A DNA stretch of 64,000 bases, from assembly GCA_035565975.1 (NCBI GenBank), contig DATMRT010000054.1, positions 9,880 through 73,879 of the forward strand, in the 5' to 3' direction. The stretch comes from Ga0077530 sp035565975 (GTDB lineage Bacteria; Pseudomonadota; Alphaproteobacteria; Rhizobiales; Hyphomicrobiaceae). Positions 50,158 to 58,943 of the stretch are shown here, piece after piece (within the stretch, counting starts at the first letter, position 1; each line of letters opens with the position of its first letter). The translations under genes were made by a program, and so were the position numbers. A model generated the notes under the pieces. That model had not been told where the DNA came from. It searched no databases and saw nothing but the letters and a program-made list of their open reading frames with translations.

Positions 50158-52395
50158 CGAACCGAGAGCCGAACCGACGACATGCCGCGCTACCCCCAGA
50201 TCACGCCCGAAGTGATCGCCAGCCACGGCTTCAAGGGTGACGAATACGACCGCCTGCTCGGCATCCTCGGCCGTCAGCCGACGTTCCTGGAACTCGGCAT
50301 CTTCTCGGTCATGTGGTCCGAGCACTGCTCGTACAAGTCGAGCCGCTACTGGCTCAAGCAGCTCCCGACATCGGGGCCGAAGGTCATCCAGGGGCCGGGT
50401 GAGAACGCGGGTGTCGTCGATCTCGGCGACGGCGACTGCGCCGTGTTCAAGATGGAGAGCCACAACCACCCGAGCTATATCGAGCCCTACCAGGGCGCGG
50501 CGACGGGCGTCGGCGGCATCATGCGCGACGTGTTCACCATGGGGGCGCGGCCGATCGCGAATCTGAATGCGCTGCGCTTCGGCGATCCCACGCACCCGAA
50601 GACGCGCCATCTCGTGTCGGGTGTCGTCGCAGGGATAGGCGGCTACGGTAACTGCGTCGGCGTGCCGACGGTCGGCGGCGAGACGAACTTCGATCCCGGC
50701 TACAACGGCAATATCCTCGTCAACGCGATGTGCATCGGCCTCGCGCGCTCGGACAAGATCTTCTACTCAGCGGCGAAAGGCGTTGGGCTGTCGGTGGTTT
50801 ACGTCGGCTCGAAGACGGGCCGCGACGGCATCCACGGTGCGACCATGGCGTCGGCCGAATTCGACGACAAGAGCGCGGAGAAGCGGCCGACCGTGCAGGT
50901 CGGGGATCCCTTCACCGAGAAGCTGCTGATCGAGGCGTGTCTCGAGCTGATGGCGTCGGACGCGATCATTGCCATCCAGGACATGGGCGCGGCGGGGCTC
51001 ACGTCATCGACATCGGAGATGGCCGACAAGGGCGGCGTCGGCATTGAGCTTGATCTCGACCATGTGCCGCAGCGCGAGCCGGGCATGACGGCCTACGAGA
51101 TGATGCTCTCGGAGAGCCAGGAGCGGATGCTCATGATCCTCAAGCCCGGCTCGGAGGCCGAGGGCGAGCGTATTTTCCGCAAATGGGGCCTGGATTTCGC
51201 GATCATCGGCAAGACGACCGACACGGGACGTATGATCGTCAAGCACAAGGGCAAGGTCGAGGCGGACCTGCCCGTCGACAAGCTCGCGAACTCCGCGCCG
51301 CTCTATCAGCGGCCCTGGGAGCCGACGGTGCCGCCGAAGACCATTCTCGCCGAGTGGGTGCCGGCGCCGGCGAGCCTCACGGAAACGCTCGAAGCCATGA
51401 TGAGTGGCCCGCATCTCGCCTCGCGCCGCTGGATCTGGGAGCAGTACGATCATCTCGTCATGGGCCAGACCCTCGGGCGGCCGGGCGGCGACGCGGCTGT
51501 CGTGCGGCTCCCCGGCACGAAGAAGGCGATCGCGGCGAGCTGTGATGTGACACCGCGCTACTGTCTCGCCGATCCGGTCATGGGCACCAAGCAAGCGGTT
51601 GTCGAGACGTGGCGCAATCTGACGGCGGTCGGTGCCGACCCGATCGCGATCACGGACAACATGAACTTCGGCAATCCCGAGCGCCCCGAGATCATGGGCC
51701 AGTTCGTCGGCTCGGTCGAAGGCATGGGCGAAGCGTGCCGCGCGCTCGGGTATCCGGTCGTCTCGGGCAACGTCTCGCTCTACAACGAGACGAACGGTAA
51801 GGGCATTCCGCCGACGCCGGCCATCGGCGGCGTGGGCCTGATTCCGGACTGGTCGAAGACGGCCGATATCAAGCTCAAGCACGACGGCCATCTGCTGATC
51901 CTGATCGGGCACGAGGAAGGTCATCTTGGGCAGTCGCTTTACCAGCTTCATGTCACGGGCAAGAGCGAGGGTGCGCCGCCGCCGGTCGATCTCGAAGACG
52001 AGATCAAGGCTGGCAATCTCGTGCGCGCGCTCATCCGCGAGGAGAAGGTCTCTGCGGTTCATGACGTGAGCGACGGCGGCCTGCTGGTCGCGGTCGCGGA
52101 GATGGCGCTCGCGGGCAATCGTGGCGTCGAGCTGTTCCCCTACGAGGGCAAGTTGCCGCCGCACGCTGTCTGGTTCGGTGAGGACCAGGGCCGCTATGTG
52201 CTTGCCGCCGCGCCCTCGATTGCCGAGGAAATTGCCGAGCGGGCGCGGCTTCTCGGGCTCGCCGTGCGCATCATTGGTCGCACGGGCGGCGATGCCATAC
52301 AACTCAAGGGGGAGGCCGCCCTGCCTTTGGCCCAGCTCCGCAAGGGGCACGCGTCCTGGCTTCCCGAGTATATGTCCGGAAAGCGTAATTCCTGA
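50152..52395 (+). CDS. purL: Phosphoribosylformylglycinamidine synthase subunit PurL
   Basis: ATP-dependent amidation of FGAR to FGAM in purine synthesis. The 747-residue length is that of the small PurL that works with separate PurS and PurQ. Motifs include MWSEHCSYKSSRYWLK, FKMESHNHPSYIEPYQGAAT, IQDMGAAGLTSSTSEMA and AVHDVSDGGLLVAVAEMAL. ATG 50152 follows the duplicated leader; ATG 50182 is an alternative. purS, purQ and purC are not adjacent; purF lies about 9 kb away on the other strand. Confidence 0.96.
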   Translation: MSRTESRTDDMPRYPQITPEVIASHGFKGDEYDRLLGILGRQPTFLELGIFSVMWSEHCSYKSSRYWLKQLPTSGPKVIQGPGENAGVVDLGDGDCAVFKMESHNHPSYIEPYQGAATGVGGIMRDVFTMGARPIANLNALRFGDPTHPKTRHLVSGVVAGIGGYGNCVGVPTVGGETNFDPGYNGNILVNAMCIGLARSDKIFYSAAKGVGLSVVYVGSKTGRDGIHGATMASAEFDDKSAEKRPTVQVGDPFTEKLLIEACLELMASDAIIAIQDMGAAGLTSSTSEMADKGGVGIELDLDHVPQREPGMTAYEMMLSESQERMLMILKPGSEAEGERIFRKWGLDFAIIGKTTDTGRMIVKHKGKVEADLPVDKLANSAPLYQRPWEPTVPPKTILAEWVPAPASLTETLEAMMSGPHLASRRWIWEQYDHLVMGQTLGRPGGDAAVVRLPGTKKAIAASCDVTPRYCLADPVMGTKQAVVETWRNLTAVGADPIAITDNMNFGNPERPEIMGQFVGSVEGMGEACRALGYPVVSGNVSLYNETNGKGIPPTPAIGGVGLIPDWSKTADIKLKHDGHLLILIGHEEGHLGQSLYQLHVTGKSEGAPPPVDLEDEIKAGNLVRALIREEKVSAVHDVSDGGLLVAVAEMALAGNRGVELFPYEGKLPPHAVWFGEDQGRYVLAAAPSIAEEIAERARLLGLAVRIIGRTGGDAIQLKGEAALPLAQLRKGHASWLPEYMSGKRNS

Positions 52396-52454
52396 CGCCG
52401 CTTAGGGCTCGGGGGCGGGCGTGTTAAGATGCCCGTCCTGAAATTCGGAGCCTC

Positions 52455-52619
52455 GTGTGGATGATCGAGAAATTCGCCGGTGTTTGCGGTGATCTTCGTA
52501 GCGAATTTCTCGATCTGAATCACACGAGCAAATTTAAGCCTCTAGTGTCCCTTTTGATTCCGAAGTTCGCTCGGGACGCTAGCAGCGAGGTTTGGCGAAC
52601 TTCGGAATCGGGACACTAG
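52455..52619 (+). repeat. Two-hairpin repeat element, copy 2
   Basis: The best-preserved copy. Stem 1 pairs GATCGAGAAATTCGC (52463-52477) perfectly with GCGAATTTCTCGATC (52501-52515), and the outer CTCGTGTG (52452-52459) pairs with CACACGAG (52521-52528). Stem 2 pairs CTAGTGTCCC (52542-52551) with GGGACACTAG (52610-52619), and GATTCCGAAGTTCGC (52556-52570) with GCGAACTTCGGAATC (52595-52609), all perfectly. It fills most of the purL-coaBC gap and ends 4 bases before the coaBC start codon. Confidence 0.9.
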
Positions 52620-52623
52620 GGAC

Positions 52624-53865
52624 GTGCGCGAGCGACGCCTGCTTCTCATCATCGGCGGTGGCATTGCCGCCTACAAGTGCCTGGAGCTGATCCGGCGCGC
52701 GCGCGAGCGCGGCTTTGCCGTGCGCACGGTGATGACCAAGGCGGCCGAGGCCTTCGTGACGCCGCTCTCGGTGAGCGCGATCTCGAATGAGCGCGTGCTG
52801 ACGGCGCTTTTCGACGTCGACGAGGAGCGTGAGATCGGGCACATCCGCCTCTCGCGCGAGGCTGATCTGATCGTTGTCGCGCCGGCGACGGCCGACCTCA
52901 TGGCGAAGATGGCCGGCGGTCATGCGGACGACCTAGCGACGGCCGTCCTGCTCGCGACCGACAAGCCCGTGCTCGTCGCGCCGGCCATGAACCCGCGCAT
53001 GTGGCAGCACGCGGCGACGCAACGCAACGTCGCGATGCTCCAAGCGGACGGTATTCACTTCGTCGGTCCCAATGCGGGCGAGATGGCTGAGCGCAATGAA
53101 GCCGGTCTCGGCCGCATGGCGGAGCCGCACGAAATCCTCGCCGCCATCGAGAAGCTCTGGGGTAACGAGACGGCGAACATCGGCGCGAAAGGGCCGCTCG
53201 CCGGCCGTCACGTGCTGATCACGGCGGGCCCGACGCACGAGCCAATCGATCCCGTGCGCTACATCGCCAATCGCTCGTCGGGCAAGCAGGGCTATGCGCT
53301 CGCAGCAGCGGCGCGAGCGCTCGGCGCCCGCGTGACGCTCGTCTCGGGGCCGACGGACCTGCCTATTCCGCACGGTGTATTTGTCGTCCGTGTCGAATCC
53401 GCACGCGAAATGCTGAAGACGGTGGAAGCGGCTTTGCCGGCGGACGTCGGTATCTTCGCGGCAGCCGTCGCCGACTGGCGCGTCGCCGATGCGAGCGATC
53501 AGAAAATCAAGAAGGACGCCAAGCAATCGTCGCCGACGCTCACGCTCGTCGAGAACCCGGACATCCTGAAGACGGTCGGTCACTTGAAGGCCGGCAAGCG
53601 TCCGCCGCTGGTGATCGGCTTTGCGGCCGAGACCGAGAACGTCATTGAGAACGCCAAGAAGAAGCGCAAGAGCAAGGCCGCGGACTGGATCGTCGCCAAT
53701 GACGTGTCGCCGGCGACGGGAATCATGGGCGGGGATCGCAATGCCGTGCACATTGTGGGTGCCGGAGGCGTCGAGAGCTGGCCGGACCTCGACAAGAGTG
53801 ATGTCGCGCGTCGCTTGATGGATCGCGTGGTGGAATGGCTCGAAGAAAACACGAGCCAAGCCTGA
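52624..53865 (+). CDS. coaBC: Bifunctional phosphopantothenoylcysteine decarboxylase / synthetase
   Basis: Performs two steps of coenzyme A synthesis. The 413-residue protein has the FMN-dependent CoaC domain first (LLIIGGGIAAYKCLELIRRA; APAMNPRMW with the active-site loop) and the CoaB domain from about residue 195 (ITAGPTHEPIDPVRYIANRSSG; AAAVADWRVA; IGFAAETEN). GTG 52624 gives the expected N-terminus. Its putative ribosome site AGGGA overlaps the last bases of repeat copy 2. dut follows 111 bases later. Confidence 0.95.
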   Translation: MRERRLLLIIGGGIAAYKCLELIRRARERGFAVRTVMTKAAEAFVTPLSVSAISNERVLTALFDVDEEREIGHIRLSREADLIVVAPATADLMAKMAGGHADDLATAVLLATDKPVLVAPAMNPRMWQHAATQRNVAMLQADGIHFVGPNAGEMAERNEAGLGRMAEPHEILAAIEKLWGNETANIGAKGPLAGRHVLITAGPTHEPIDPVRYIANRSSGKQGYALAAAARALGARVTLVSGPTDLPIPHGVFVVRVESAREMLKTVEAALPADVGIFAAAVADWRVADASDQKIKKDAKQSSPTLTLVENPDILKTVGHLKAGKRPPLVIGFAAETENVIENAKKKRKSKAADWIVANDVSPATGIMGGDRNAVHIVGAGGVESWPDLDKSDVARRLMDRVVEWLEENTSQA

Positions 53866-53922
53866 CAACGCGTGGGCGCGGCGTGTGGAAAGACCTGACC
53901 CTCGCCGCGGGCCCCACAGATT

Positions 53923-53941
53923 CCTCCCCACAAGGGGGAGG
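53923..53941. repeat. Small GC-rich hairpin between coaBC and dut
   Basis: CCTCCCC (53923-53929) pairs with GGGGAGG (53935-53941) around loop ACAAG. The sequence matches the right unit of the REPIN-like pair at 15619-15639. It is a single REP-type hairpin. Confidence 0.55.
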
Positions 53942-53976
53942 GGGATTTCGGCTGACGGGAACTAGCGGGGGCGCAT

Positions 53977-54465
53977 ATGGGGAAAGTCACGATCGGGGTC
54001 ATGCGCCTGCCGCACGGGCAGGGACTGGAGTTGCCTGCTTACCAGTCAGCTGGTGCGGCCGGCATGGATCTCGTCGCTGCCGTGCCCGACGGCGCGCCGA
54101 TGGAATTGCCTCCCGGCGCCCGCAAGCTCGTGCCGACCGGTCTCGTACTCCAAATTCCCGAAGGATATGAAGTGCAGGTCCGCCCGCGTTCGGGGCTTGC
54201 GATTCGCCACGGCATTACGCTGCTCAATTCACCCGGCACGATCGACAGCGACTATCGCGGCGAGGTCATGGTCATGCTGATCAACCTCGGCGCGGAGCCG
54301 GTGACCATCGAGCGCGGCGAGCGCATTGCGCAGATCATCGTCGCGCCGGTTGTCCAGGCGATGCTGGTCGAGGTCAAGGTGGTCTCAGAAACGGAACGCG
54401 GCGCGGGCGGCTTCGGCTCCACGGGTACTAAACAGAAGTCGCGGGGCAAGAAGCCGGCCGCCTGA
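53977..54465 (+). CDS. dut: Deoxyuridine 5'-triphosphate nucleotidohydrolase
   Basis: Hydrolyses dUTP to dUMP and keeps uracil out of DNA. The 162-residue trimeric dUTPase has the five motifs: AGMDLVAAVPDG, RPRSGLAIRHG, GTIDSDYRGEVMV (catalytic Asp), RGERIAQIIVAPV and the P-loop-like RGAGGFGSTG at the C-terminus, followed by a short basic tail. The coaBC-dut order is widespread in proteobacteria. Confidence 0.96.
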   Translation: MGKVTIGVMRLPHGQGLELPAYQSAGAAGMDLVAAVPDGAPMELPPGARKLVPTGLVLQIPEGYEVQVRPRSGLAIRHGITLLNSPGTIDSDYRGEVMVMLINLGAEPVTIERGERIAQIIVAPVVQAMLVEVKVVSETERGAGGFGSTGTKQKSRGKKPAA

Positions 54466-54467
54466 AA

Positions 54468-54683
54468 TCAGTGCTTCGAGAGTGACGAACACGACGGCTG
54501 GTTGGGGCCGCCGCAGTTGCCGGCGCGTGTTTCATTGTCGTTGTCCGATGTCGCCGGTTCGCGCAGGTCGTATTTTTCCGCGAGCTTGCGCAAAGCCTCC
54601 CGCATGGGGAACGGAAGATCTTCCAACGGCACAATTTCATTGCGTAGCTGACGCCCCAGTCTCTTCAGTGTGAGTTTCTCCAT
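54468..54683 (-). CDS. Small protein of unknown function
   Basis: A 71-residue protein I do not recognise. The N-terminal half is a likely amphipathic helix pair (EKLTLKRLGRQLRNEIVPL, then FPMREALRKLAEKYDLRE); the C-terminal half is polar and disordered with two cysteines. ATG 54683 is preceded on its strand by GAGGAG with good spacing, which supports translation. It ends 2 bases from the dut stop and lies 114 bases downstream of serS. Confidence 0.6.
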   Translation of the reverse strand: MEKLTLKRLGRQLRNEIVPLEDLPFPMREALRKLAEKYDLREPATSDNDNETRAGNCGGPNQPSCSSLSKH

Positions 54684-54797
54684 GGCTCATGCTCCTCAGT
54701 ACAATGAACCGAGCCGAGCCAAAGACGTTCCCCGTCGAGTATGTAATTTTGGCGATGTTAGGGATCCGCTAACACTCAACGCACGCTTGCGGATTCC

Positions 54798-56096
54798 TTA
54801 AGGCTGCTTAATCCGGTCGAGCCCGCCCATGTAGGGGCGCAGCGGCTCAGGGATGAGCACCGAGCCATCGGCCTGCTGGTAGTTTTCCAGGATCGCGATG
54901 AGCGTGCGGCCTACGGCGAGGCCGGAGCCGTTCAGTGTATGGACGAACTCGGTGCCCTTGCCGCCGGCCGGACGGAAGCGCGCGCCCATGCGCCGGGCCT
55001 GGAAGTCGCCGCACACTGAACACGACGAAATCTCGCGATACGCATTCTGACCCGGCAGCCAGACCTCGATGTCGTAGGTCTTTTGAGCGGAGAAGCCCAT
55101 ATCGCCCGTGCACAGCACAATCGTGCGATGGGGCAGGCCAAGGCGCTGGAGGATCGTCTCGGCGCAGTTGGTCATGCGCACGTGCTCGGCGAGGGACTGT
55201 TCCGGCGTCGTGATGGAGACGAGCTCGACCTTATAGAACTGATGCTGGCGGATCATGCCGCGCGTGTCGCGTCCGGCCGCGCCCGCTTCCGAGCGGAAGC
55301 ACGGCGACCACGCCGTATAGCGGAGCGGCAGCTTGGCCTCGTCGATGATCTGCTCGCGCGCGAGGTTGGTCAGGGAGACTTCGGCGGTGGGGATGAGCCA
55401 GAGGCGGTTCTCTCCGGTCGTCTGAAACAGATCCTCCTCGAACTTCGGCAACTGCGCCGTCCCATAGACGGCTTGATCGCGCACGAGCAGCGGCACCTGG
55501 CATTCCGCGTAGCCGAATTCGCCAGTGTGGATGTCGAGCATGAACATGGCGAGCGCGCGCTCGAGACGCGCGAGCGCACCCTTGAGCACGACGAAGCGGG
55601 CGCCCGACATGCGCGCGGCGGCTTCGAAATCCATGAGGCCGAGCGCTTCGCCGATCTCGAAGTGCTGCTTCGGCTTGTTCAGGCTGGCCGCGGGCACGCC
55701 CTTCGGATCGCCCCAGCGGCGCACCTCGACGTTGGCGGTCTCGTCGACGCCGTCCGGCACGTCGGCGAGCGGGATATTCGGCAGCACGGCCAGCTCGCGC
55801 TCGAGCGCGGCTTCCAGCTCGCGCTGCTTGTCCTCATCCGCCTGAAGCTGGTCTTTCAGGGCGCCGACCTCTGCCATGAGCTTGCTCGCCAGCGCCTCGT
55901 CCTTGGCGCCCTTGGCCTTGCCGATCTCCTTCGAGGCCGCATTGCGCCGCGCCTGGACTTCCTGGAGCCGCGTCTTGATCGCGCGCAGCTCCTCGTCCTT
56001 CGCGATGATGGCGGACGAGAGAGGCTCCAGCCCGCGGCGCTTGAGGCCCGCGTCGAAGGCAGCGGGGTTGTCGCGAATGGCTCGGATGTCAAACAT
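54798..56096 (-). CDS. serS: Seryl-tRNA synthetase
   Basis: Class II aminoacyl-tRNA synthetase, 432 residues. The N-terminal coiled-coil arm that holds the tRNA-Ser variable loop spans about residues 30-100 (rich in Lys, Glu and Ala). Class II motifs follow: TAEVSLTNLAREQI, FRSEAGAAGRDTRGMIRQHQ (motif 2) and EISSCSVCGDFQARRMGARF; motif 3 is GLAVGRTLIAILENYQ. Length is normal. It is monocistronic by position. Confidence 0.96.
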   Translation of the reverse strand: MFDIRAIRDNPAAFDAGLKRRGLEPLSSAIIAKDEELRAIKTRLQEVQARRNAASKEIGKAKGAKDEALASKLMAEVGALKDQLQADEDKQRELEAALERELAVLPNIPLADVPDGVDETANVEVRRWGDPKGVPAASLNKPKQHFEIGEALGLMDFEAAARMSGARFVVLKGALARLERALAMFMLDIHTGEFGYAECQVPLLVRDQAVYGTAQLPKFEEDLFQTTGENRLWLIPTAEVSLTNLAREQIIDEAKLPLRYTAWSPCFRSEAGAAGRDTRGMIRQHQFYKVELVSITTPEQSLAEHVRMTNCAETILQRLGLPHRTIVLCTGDMGFSAQKTYDIEVWLPGQNAYREISSCSVCGDFQARRMGARFRPAGGKGTEFVHTLNGSGLAVGRTLIAILENYQQADGSVLIPEPLRPYMGGLDRIKQP

Positions 56097-56187
56097 GATG
56101 GGTGCCCTGACGGGTGTGGTGGAACCGCGTTGCGGGCTGTCTTAGGGGGCCGGGGCGGGCACGTCCAGTAGGCTGACGCGGGTGGTC

Positions 56188-56706
56188 CTAAGCCCGATCG
56201 CCGCGCGCACCTTGCCAGTAGGCCGTGATGGTCTCGAGGAGGGCCTCGTGCCCCATTTTCAGGCCCTGCGAAGCAATGCAGAGCCCGTCCGCGCCGACAG
56301 CCGCATTGAGCGGGCGTGTCAGCCGGGCGAGCGTCGTCAGCTTCAGCGCGCGCTCGTAGGCCGGATCGACGCCGAGCACGATCGCCGGCTGATTGTAGGC
56401 GGACCAGGTCGACACGCTTCGGATAGCGGACCACGGCACGACCCTGCCGGTCAGCCGCACATCGCGGATACCGCTCGGCGAGACCGTGACGATGGGGCCG
56501 CGCAGCGCGAACAGTCGCCACACCGCAACGAGCGCGATAAAGCCGAAGAAGGTGACGCCGAAGCCGCCGACGACTTGCCCGGTGAAGCCGTGTGCCGGTG
56601 TGATGAAGAGCGAGAGCAGGACGAAGCCGAGGCCGACGGCGATCACCCCGATCATCCGCCAGGGCGAAAGCCTGATCTCGAGCGTGCGTGTCGTGTCGAT
56701 GGCCAT
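56188..56706 (-). CDS. Small membrane protein with PH-like C-terminal domain
   Basis: A 172-residue protein with two hydrophobic helices at about 16-36 (MIGVIAVGLGFVLLSLF) and 43-66, then a soluble domain with the pattern GPIVTVSPSGIRDVRLTGRV and VPWSAIRSVSTWSA. This arrangement is seen in small PH-domain membrane proteins of the STM3941 or YcxB type; function is unknown. ATG 56706 starts the likely real protein. It follows the SDR gene by 38 bases. Confidence 0.72.
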   Translation of the reverse strand: MAIDTTRTLEIRLSPWRMIGVIAVGLGFVLLSLFITPAHGFTGQVVGGFGVTFFGFIALVAVWRLFALRGPIVTVSPSGIRDVRLTGRVVPWSAIRSVSTWSAYNQPAIVLGVDPAYERALKLTTLARLTRPLNAAVGADGLCIASQGLKMGHEALLETITAYWQGARGDRA

Positions 56707-56744
56707 GAGAGCCACCCCGTGCGCGTCCCCCAACCAGTACGCGG

Positions 56745-57518
56745 CTAGCGCCGATACTGGCCACCCCCGTCCATGTCGATGACCGTGCCCGAGAGATACG
56801 CGACTTGCGGCGCCGCGAGCATGACCGTCAGCGCTGCTACTTCTTGCGGTTCTTTGAGGCGGCCGAAAGGCAGGCCGCTGAGCAGCTCCTCCCATCGGCT
56901 TTCATCGCCGAAGGTCGTCTTCGCGCGCGCCTTGGAGAGGGTCATGATGCGGTCCGTGCGCGTTGCCGCCGGGTTGATGCCGAACACGCGCACGCCGAAG
57001 TCGGCGGCGCCGGCGCCGACTCCTTTCGTGAAGGCATTGAGGCCGGCATTGCCCATGGATCCGCAGATGTAGTCCCACCGCGGGGCCGGACCGGCCATGC
57101 CGATGATGTTGATGATGGTACCCGCCTTGCGCGGCTGCATCTGCTTCAGTGCGAGTTGCGTCATGTGCACATAGCCCATGACCTTGAGCGACCAGGCCTC
57201 GGTCCACTTGGCCATGCTCATGTCGAGGATGCTGCCGCCGGGGATCGCACCCGCATTGTTCACGAGAATGTCGATGTCGGGGAAGCGCGCTATCGTGGCT
57301 TCGCGCGCGGCCTCCTGCGAGAGATCGGCGGCGTGCGTGGTGACATTGGCCTGATGGCGCGAGCGGATGCCATCGGCGGCGGCATTGAGGGTGTCGGCGC
57401 TGCGCGAGACGAGGATGACGTCGGCGCCCTCGGCGGCAAAGGCTTCGCCTATGGCGAGGCCGATGCCCTTCGATCCGCCGGTGACGAGAACCTTCTTACC
57501 GGCAAGCTGCAGGTCCAT
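56745..57518 (-). CDS. SDR-family oxidoreductase with atypical active site
   Basis: A 257-residue short-chain dehydrogenase. VTGGSKGIGLAIGEAFAAEG and NNAGAIPGG are standard, and the C-terminal YLSGTVIDMDGGGQ is typical. The active-site region is not: where YxxxK is expected it has DYICGSMGNAGLNAFTK, so that Asn aligns with the catalytic Lys when AGLNAFTK is matched to AGLxxFxK. I have seen this DYxxGxxGNA pattern in one SDR subgroup. It lies 30 bases behind the AtuA-like gene, in the same operon. Confidence 0.85.
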   Translation of the reverse strand: MDLQLAGKKVLVTGGSKGIGLAIGEAFAAEGADVILVSRSADTLNAAADGIRSRHQANVTTHAADLSQEAAREATIARFPDIDILVNNAGAIPGGSILDMSMAKWTEAWSLKVMGYVHMTQLALKQMQPRKAGTIINIIGMAGPAPRWDYICGSMGNAGLNAFTKGVGAGAADFGVRVFGINPAATRTDRIMTLSKARAKTTFGDESRWEELLSGLPFGRLKEPQEVAALTVMLAAPQVAYLSGTVIDMDGGGQYRR

Positions 57519-57548
57519 GTCATTCCTCCCGGTGATTTTCTTGCGGCG

Positions 57549-58943
57549 TTAGCGGCCGATGGTTTCGATCGAGACGGGAAAGAGCGGCGCGAGGTCGTCG
57601 ACCTGCATGATGTGATAGACGCTGAAGCGGTAAGCATCGCCGGCCGTCATCTCCGGCGGGGTGAACGGGAAACCGAGATTGCCGGCGGTCGAGATGCGGC
57701 CCGGGAAGGGCGCGTGCAAGAGATACTGCTTCGCTGTGGCCGCGACGGCGCGGGCTTCTTCTTCGGTCTCACCGATGCATTCGACGAGTACGCCCACCTC
57801 TTCCGGAACGGTCGTCACCGGCTGGCCGCCAACGACGCCGAGACCGTAGAAGCGGAAGAACAGCTCGTACGGCCGCTTCGGATTGGGCGGCACGAGCTCG
57901 CGCACCATGGCTTCGACGCTGGCGGCAATCTCCTGCGCCTTGGCGATGAACACCGGGTCCGTAGAGCCGGCAACGAGTACGGCACGCGCGCCGAGCCGCG
58001 TCGCGCCCTCGATCTTCACCGAGAACTGCGTGGCCGGCTCCCAGCGGCCGCCGGAAACGCGCACGCGGCGCTCGTCGACGGCCTCGTATTTGGCATCCGC
58101 AAGATAGAGCACGCCCTCGGGTTCGGCGACCGACAGCGGATCGGCCTGCTCGTAGAGACTGTGCGCAGCGACCGACATGGGTGTCGCGCGGCGGTTGGGG
58201 TTCATGCTTTCGAGCACGAAGCTCTCGCCTTCGAGCGTGCCGAGCATGGCGTCGCGTCCGCCGCCCTCGCAGCAGAGCGAGGCGCATTCGATGATCTTGG
58301 CCATCTGCAGGGCAGGACCGACCGGGAAGCCGAGCCGCTGTGGCAGTGTCGCGTAGATGGCCGTATCGCAGGCGCGGCCGGCGATGATGATGTCGGGCTC
58401 GAGATCGATGGCGCGCTGGAAAGCCTCCATGCCCATCTGGCCGACAATGCGTGCGGCGCTGTCGACGTCGGCTTCCGTGAGCGCACCGATCGGACCGATC
58501 GGCGTGACCTTGCCGGCGCGCACGGCGGCCTTCACCACGTCGCGCGGCATCTCGGCGCCGATGTTCGCGACGCGGAAGTTGAGGTCGTTCTCGCGCGCGA
58601 TCTCGCGAATGATCTCCATGGTTTCGGCGAGGTGGGGATCGCCGCCGCCGGTGCCGGCCGTGCCGAGGATGAAGGGAATACGGTTCCTCACGGCGCCAAC
58701 AATGGCCAGGCCGAGATCTCGCTTCGAGGAGCGCCGCGCCGTCGCGAGCTTGCCCGCGCCAAGGTAGTACGGCCCGGGATCGACCGAGCCCATATCGGCG
58801 CCGATGAGATGCGGCTTTCGCGCGAGCCCCGCGCGGAATGCGGGCTCCGGAATGCCATAGCCGAGCTGGCCGGAAGCCGAAAGGATGCGCAGCGGCCCTT
58901 TCTCGCGCTTCCAGGCGTCGATGGTCGAGGCGAAGGCGCTCAT
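57549..58943 (-). CDS. Acyclic terpene utilisation AtuA-like protein (DUF1446)
   Basis: A 464-residue protein of the family named from AtuA of the Pseudomonas acyclic-terpene (citronellol) pathway; the biochemical role is undefined. Recognisable blocks are RILSASGQLGYGIPE, LIGADMGSVDPGPYYLG, FILGTAGTGGGDPHLAET, IIAGRACDTAIYATL and RFYGLGVVGGQPVT. Its ATG overlaps the stop of the DUF4387 gene by 4 bases, a pairing common in bacteria. The other atu genes (carboxylase AtuC/F and so on) are absent, so terpene use is not established. Confidence 0.87.
   Translation of the reverse strand: MSAFASTIDAWKREKGPLRILSASGQLGYGIPEPAFRAGLARKPHLIGADMGSVDPGPYYLGAGKLATARRSSKRDLGLAIVGAVRNRIPFILGTAGTGGGDPHLAETMEIIREIARENDLNFRVANIGAEMPRDVVKAAVRAGKVTPIGPIGALTEADVDSAARIVGQMGMEAFQRAIDLEPDIIIAGRACDTAIYATLPQRLGFPVGPALQMAKIIECASLCCEGGGRDAMLGTLEGESFVLESMNPNRRATPMSVAAHSLYEQADPLSVAEPEGVLYLADAKYEAVDERRVRVSGGRWEPATQFSVKIEGATRLGARAVLVAGSTDPVFIAKAQEIAASVEAMVRELVPPNPKRPYELFFRFYGLGVVGGQPVTTVPEEVGVLVECIGETEEEARAVAATAKQYLLHAPFPGRISTAGNLGFPFTPPEMTAGDAYRFSVYHIMQVDDLAPLFPVSIETIGR

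Noticed and set aside
54762..54797. Terminator behind serS (GGATCCGC with GCGGATTCC)
   Set aside because: The stem is bulged and the serS-strand sequence after it lacks a T-run, so I did not list it.
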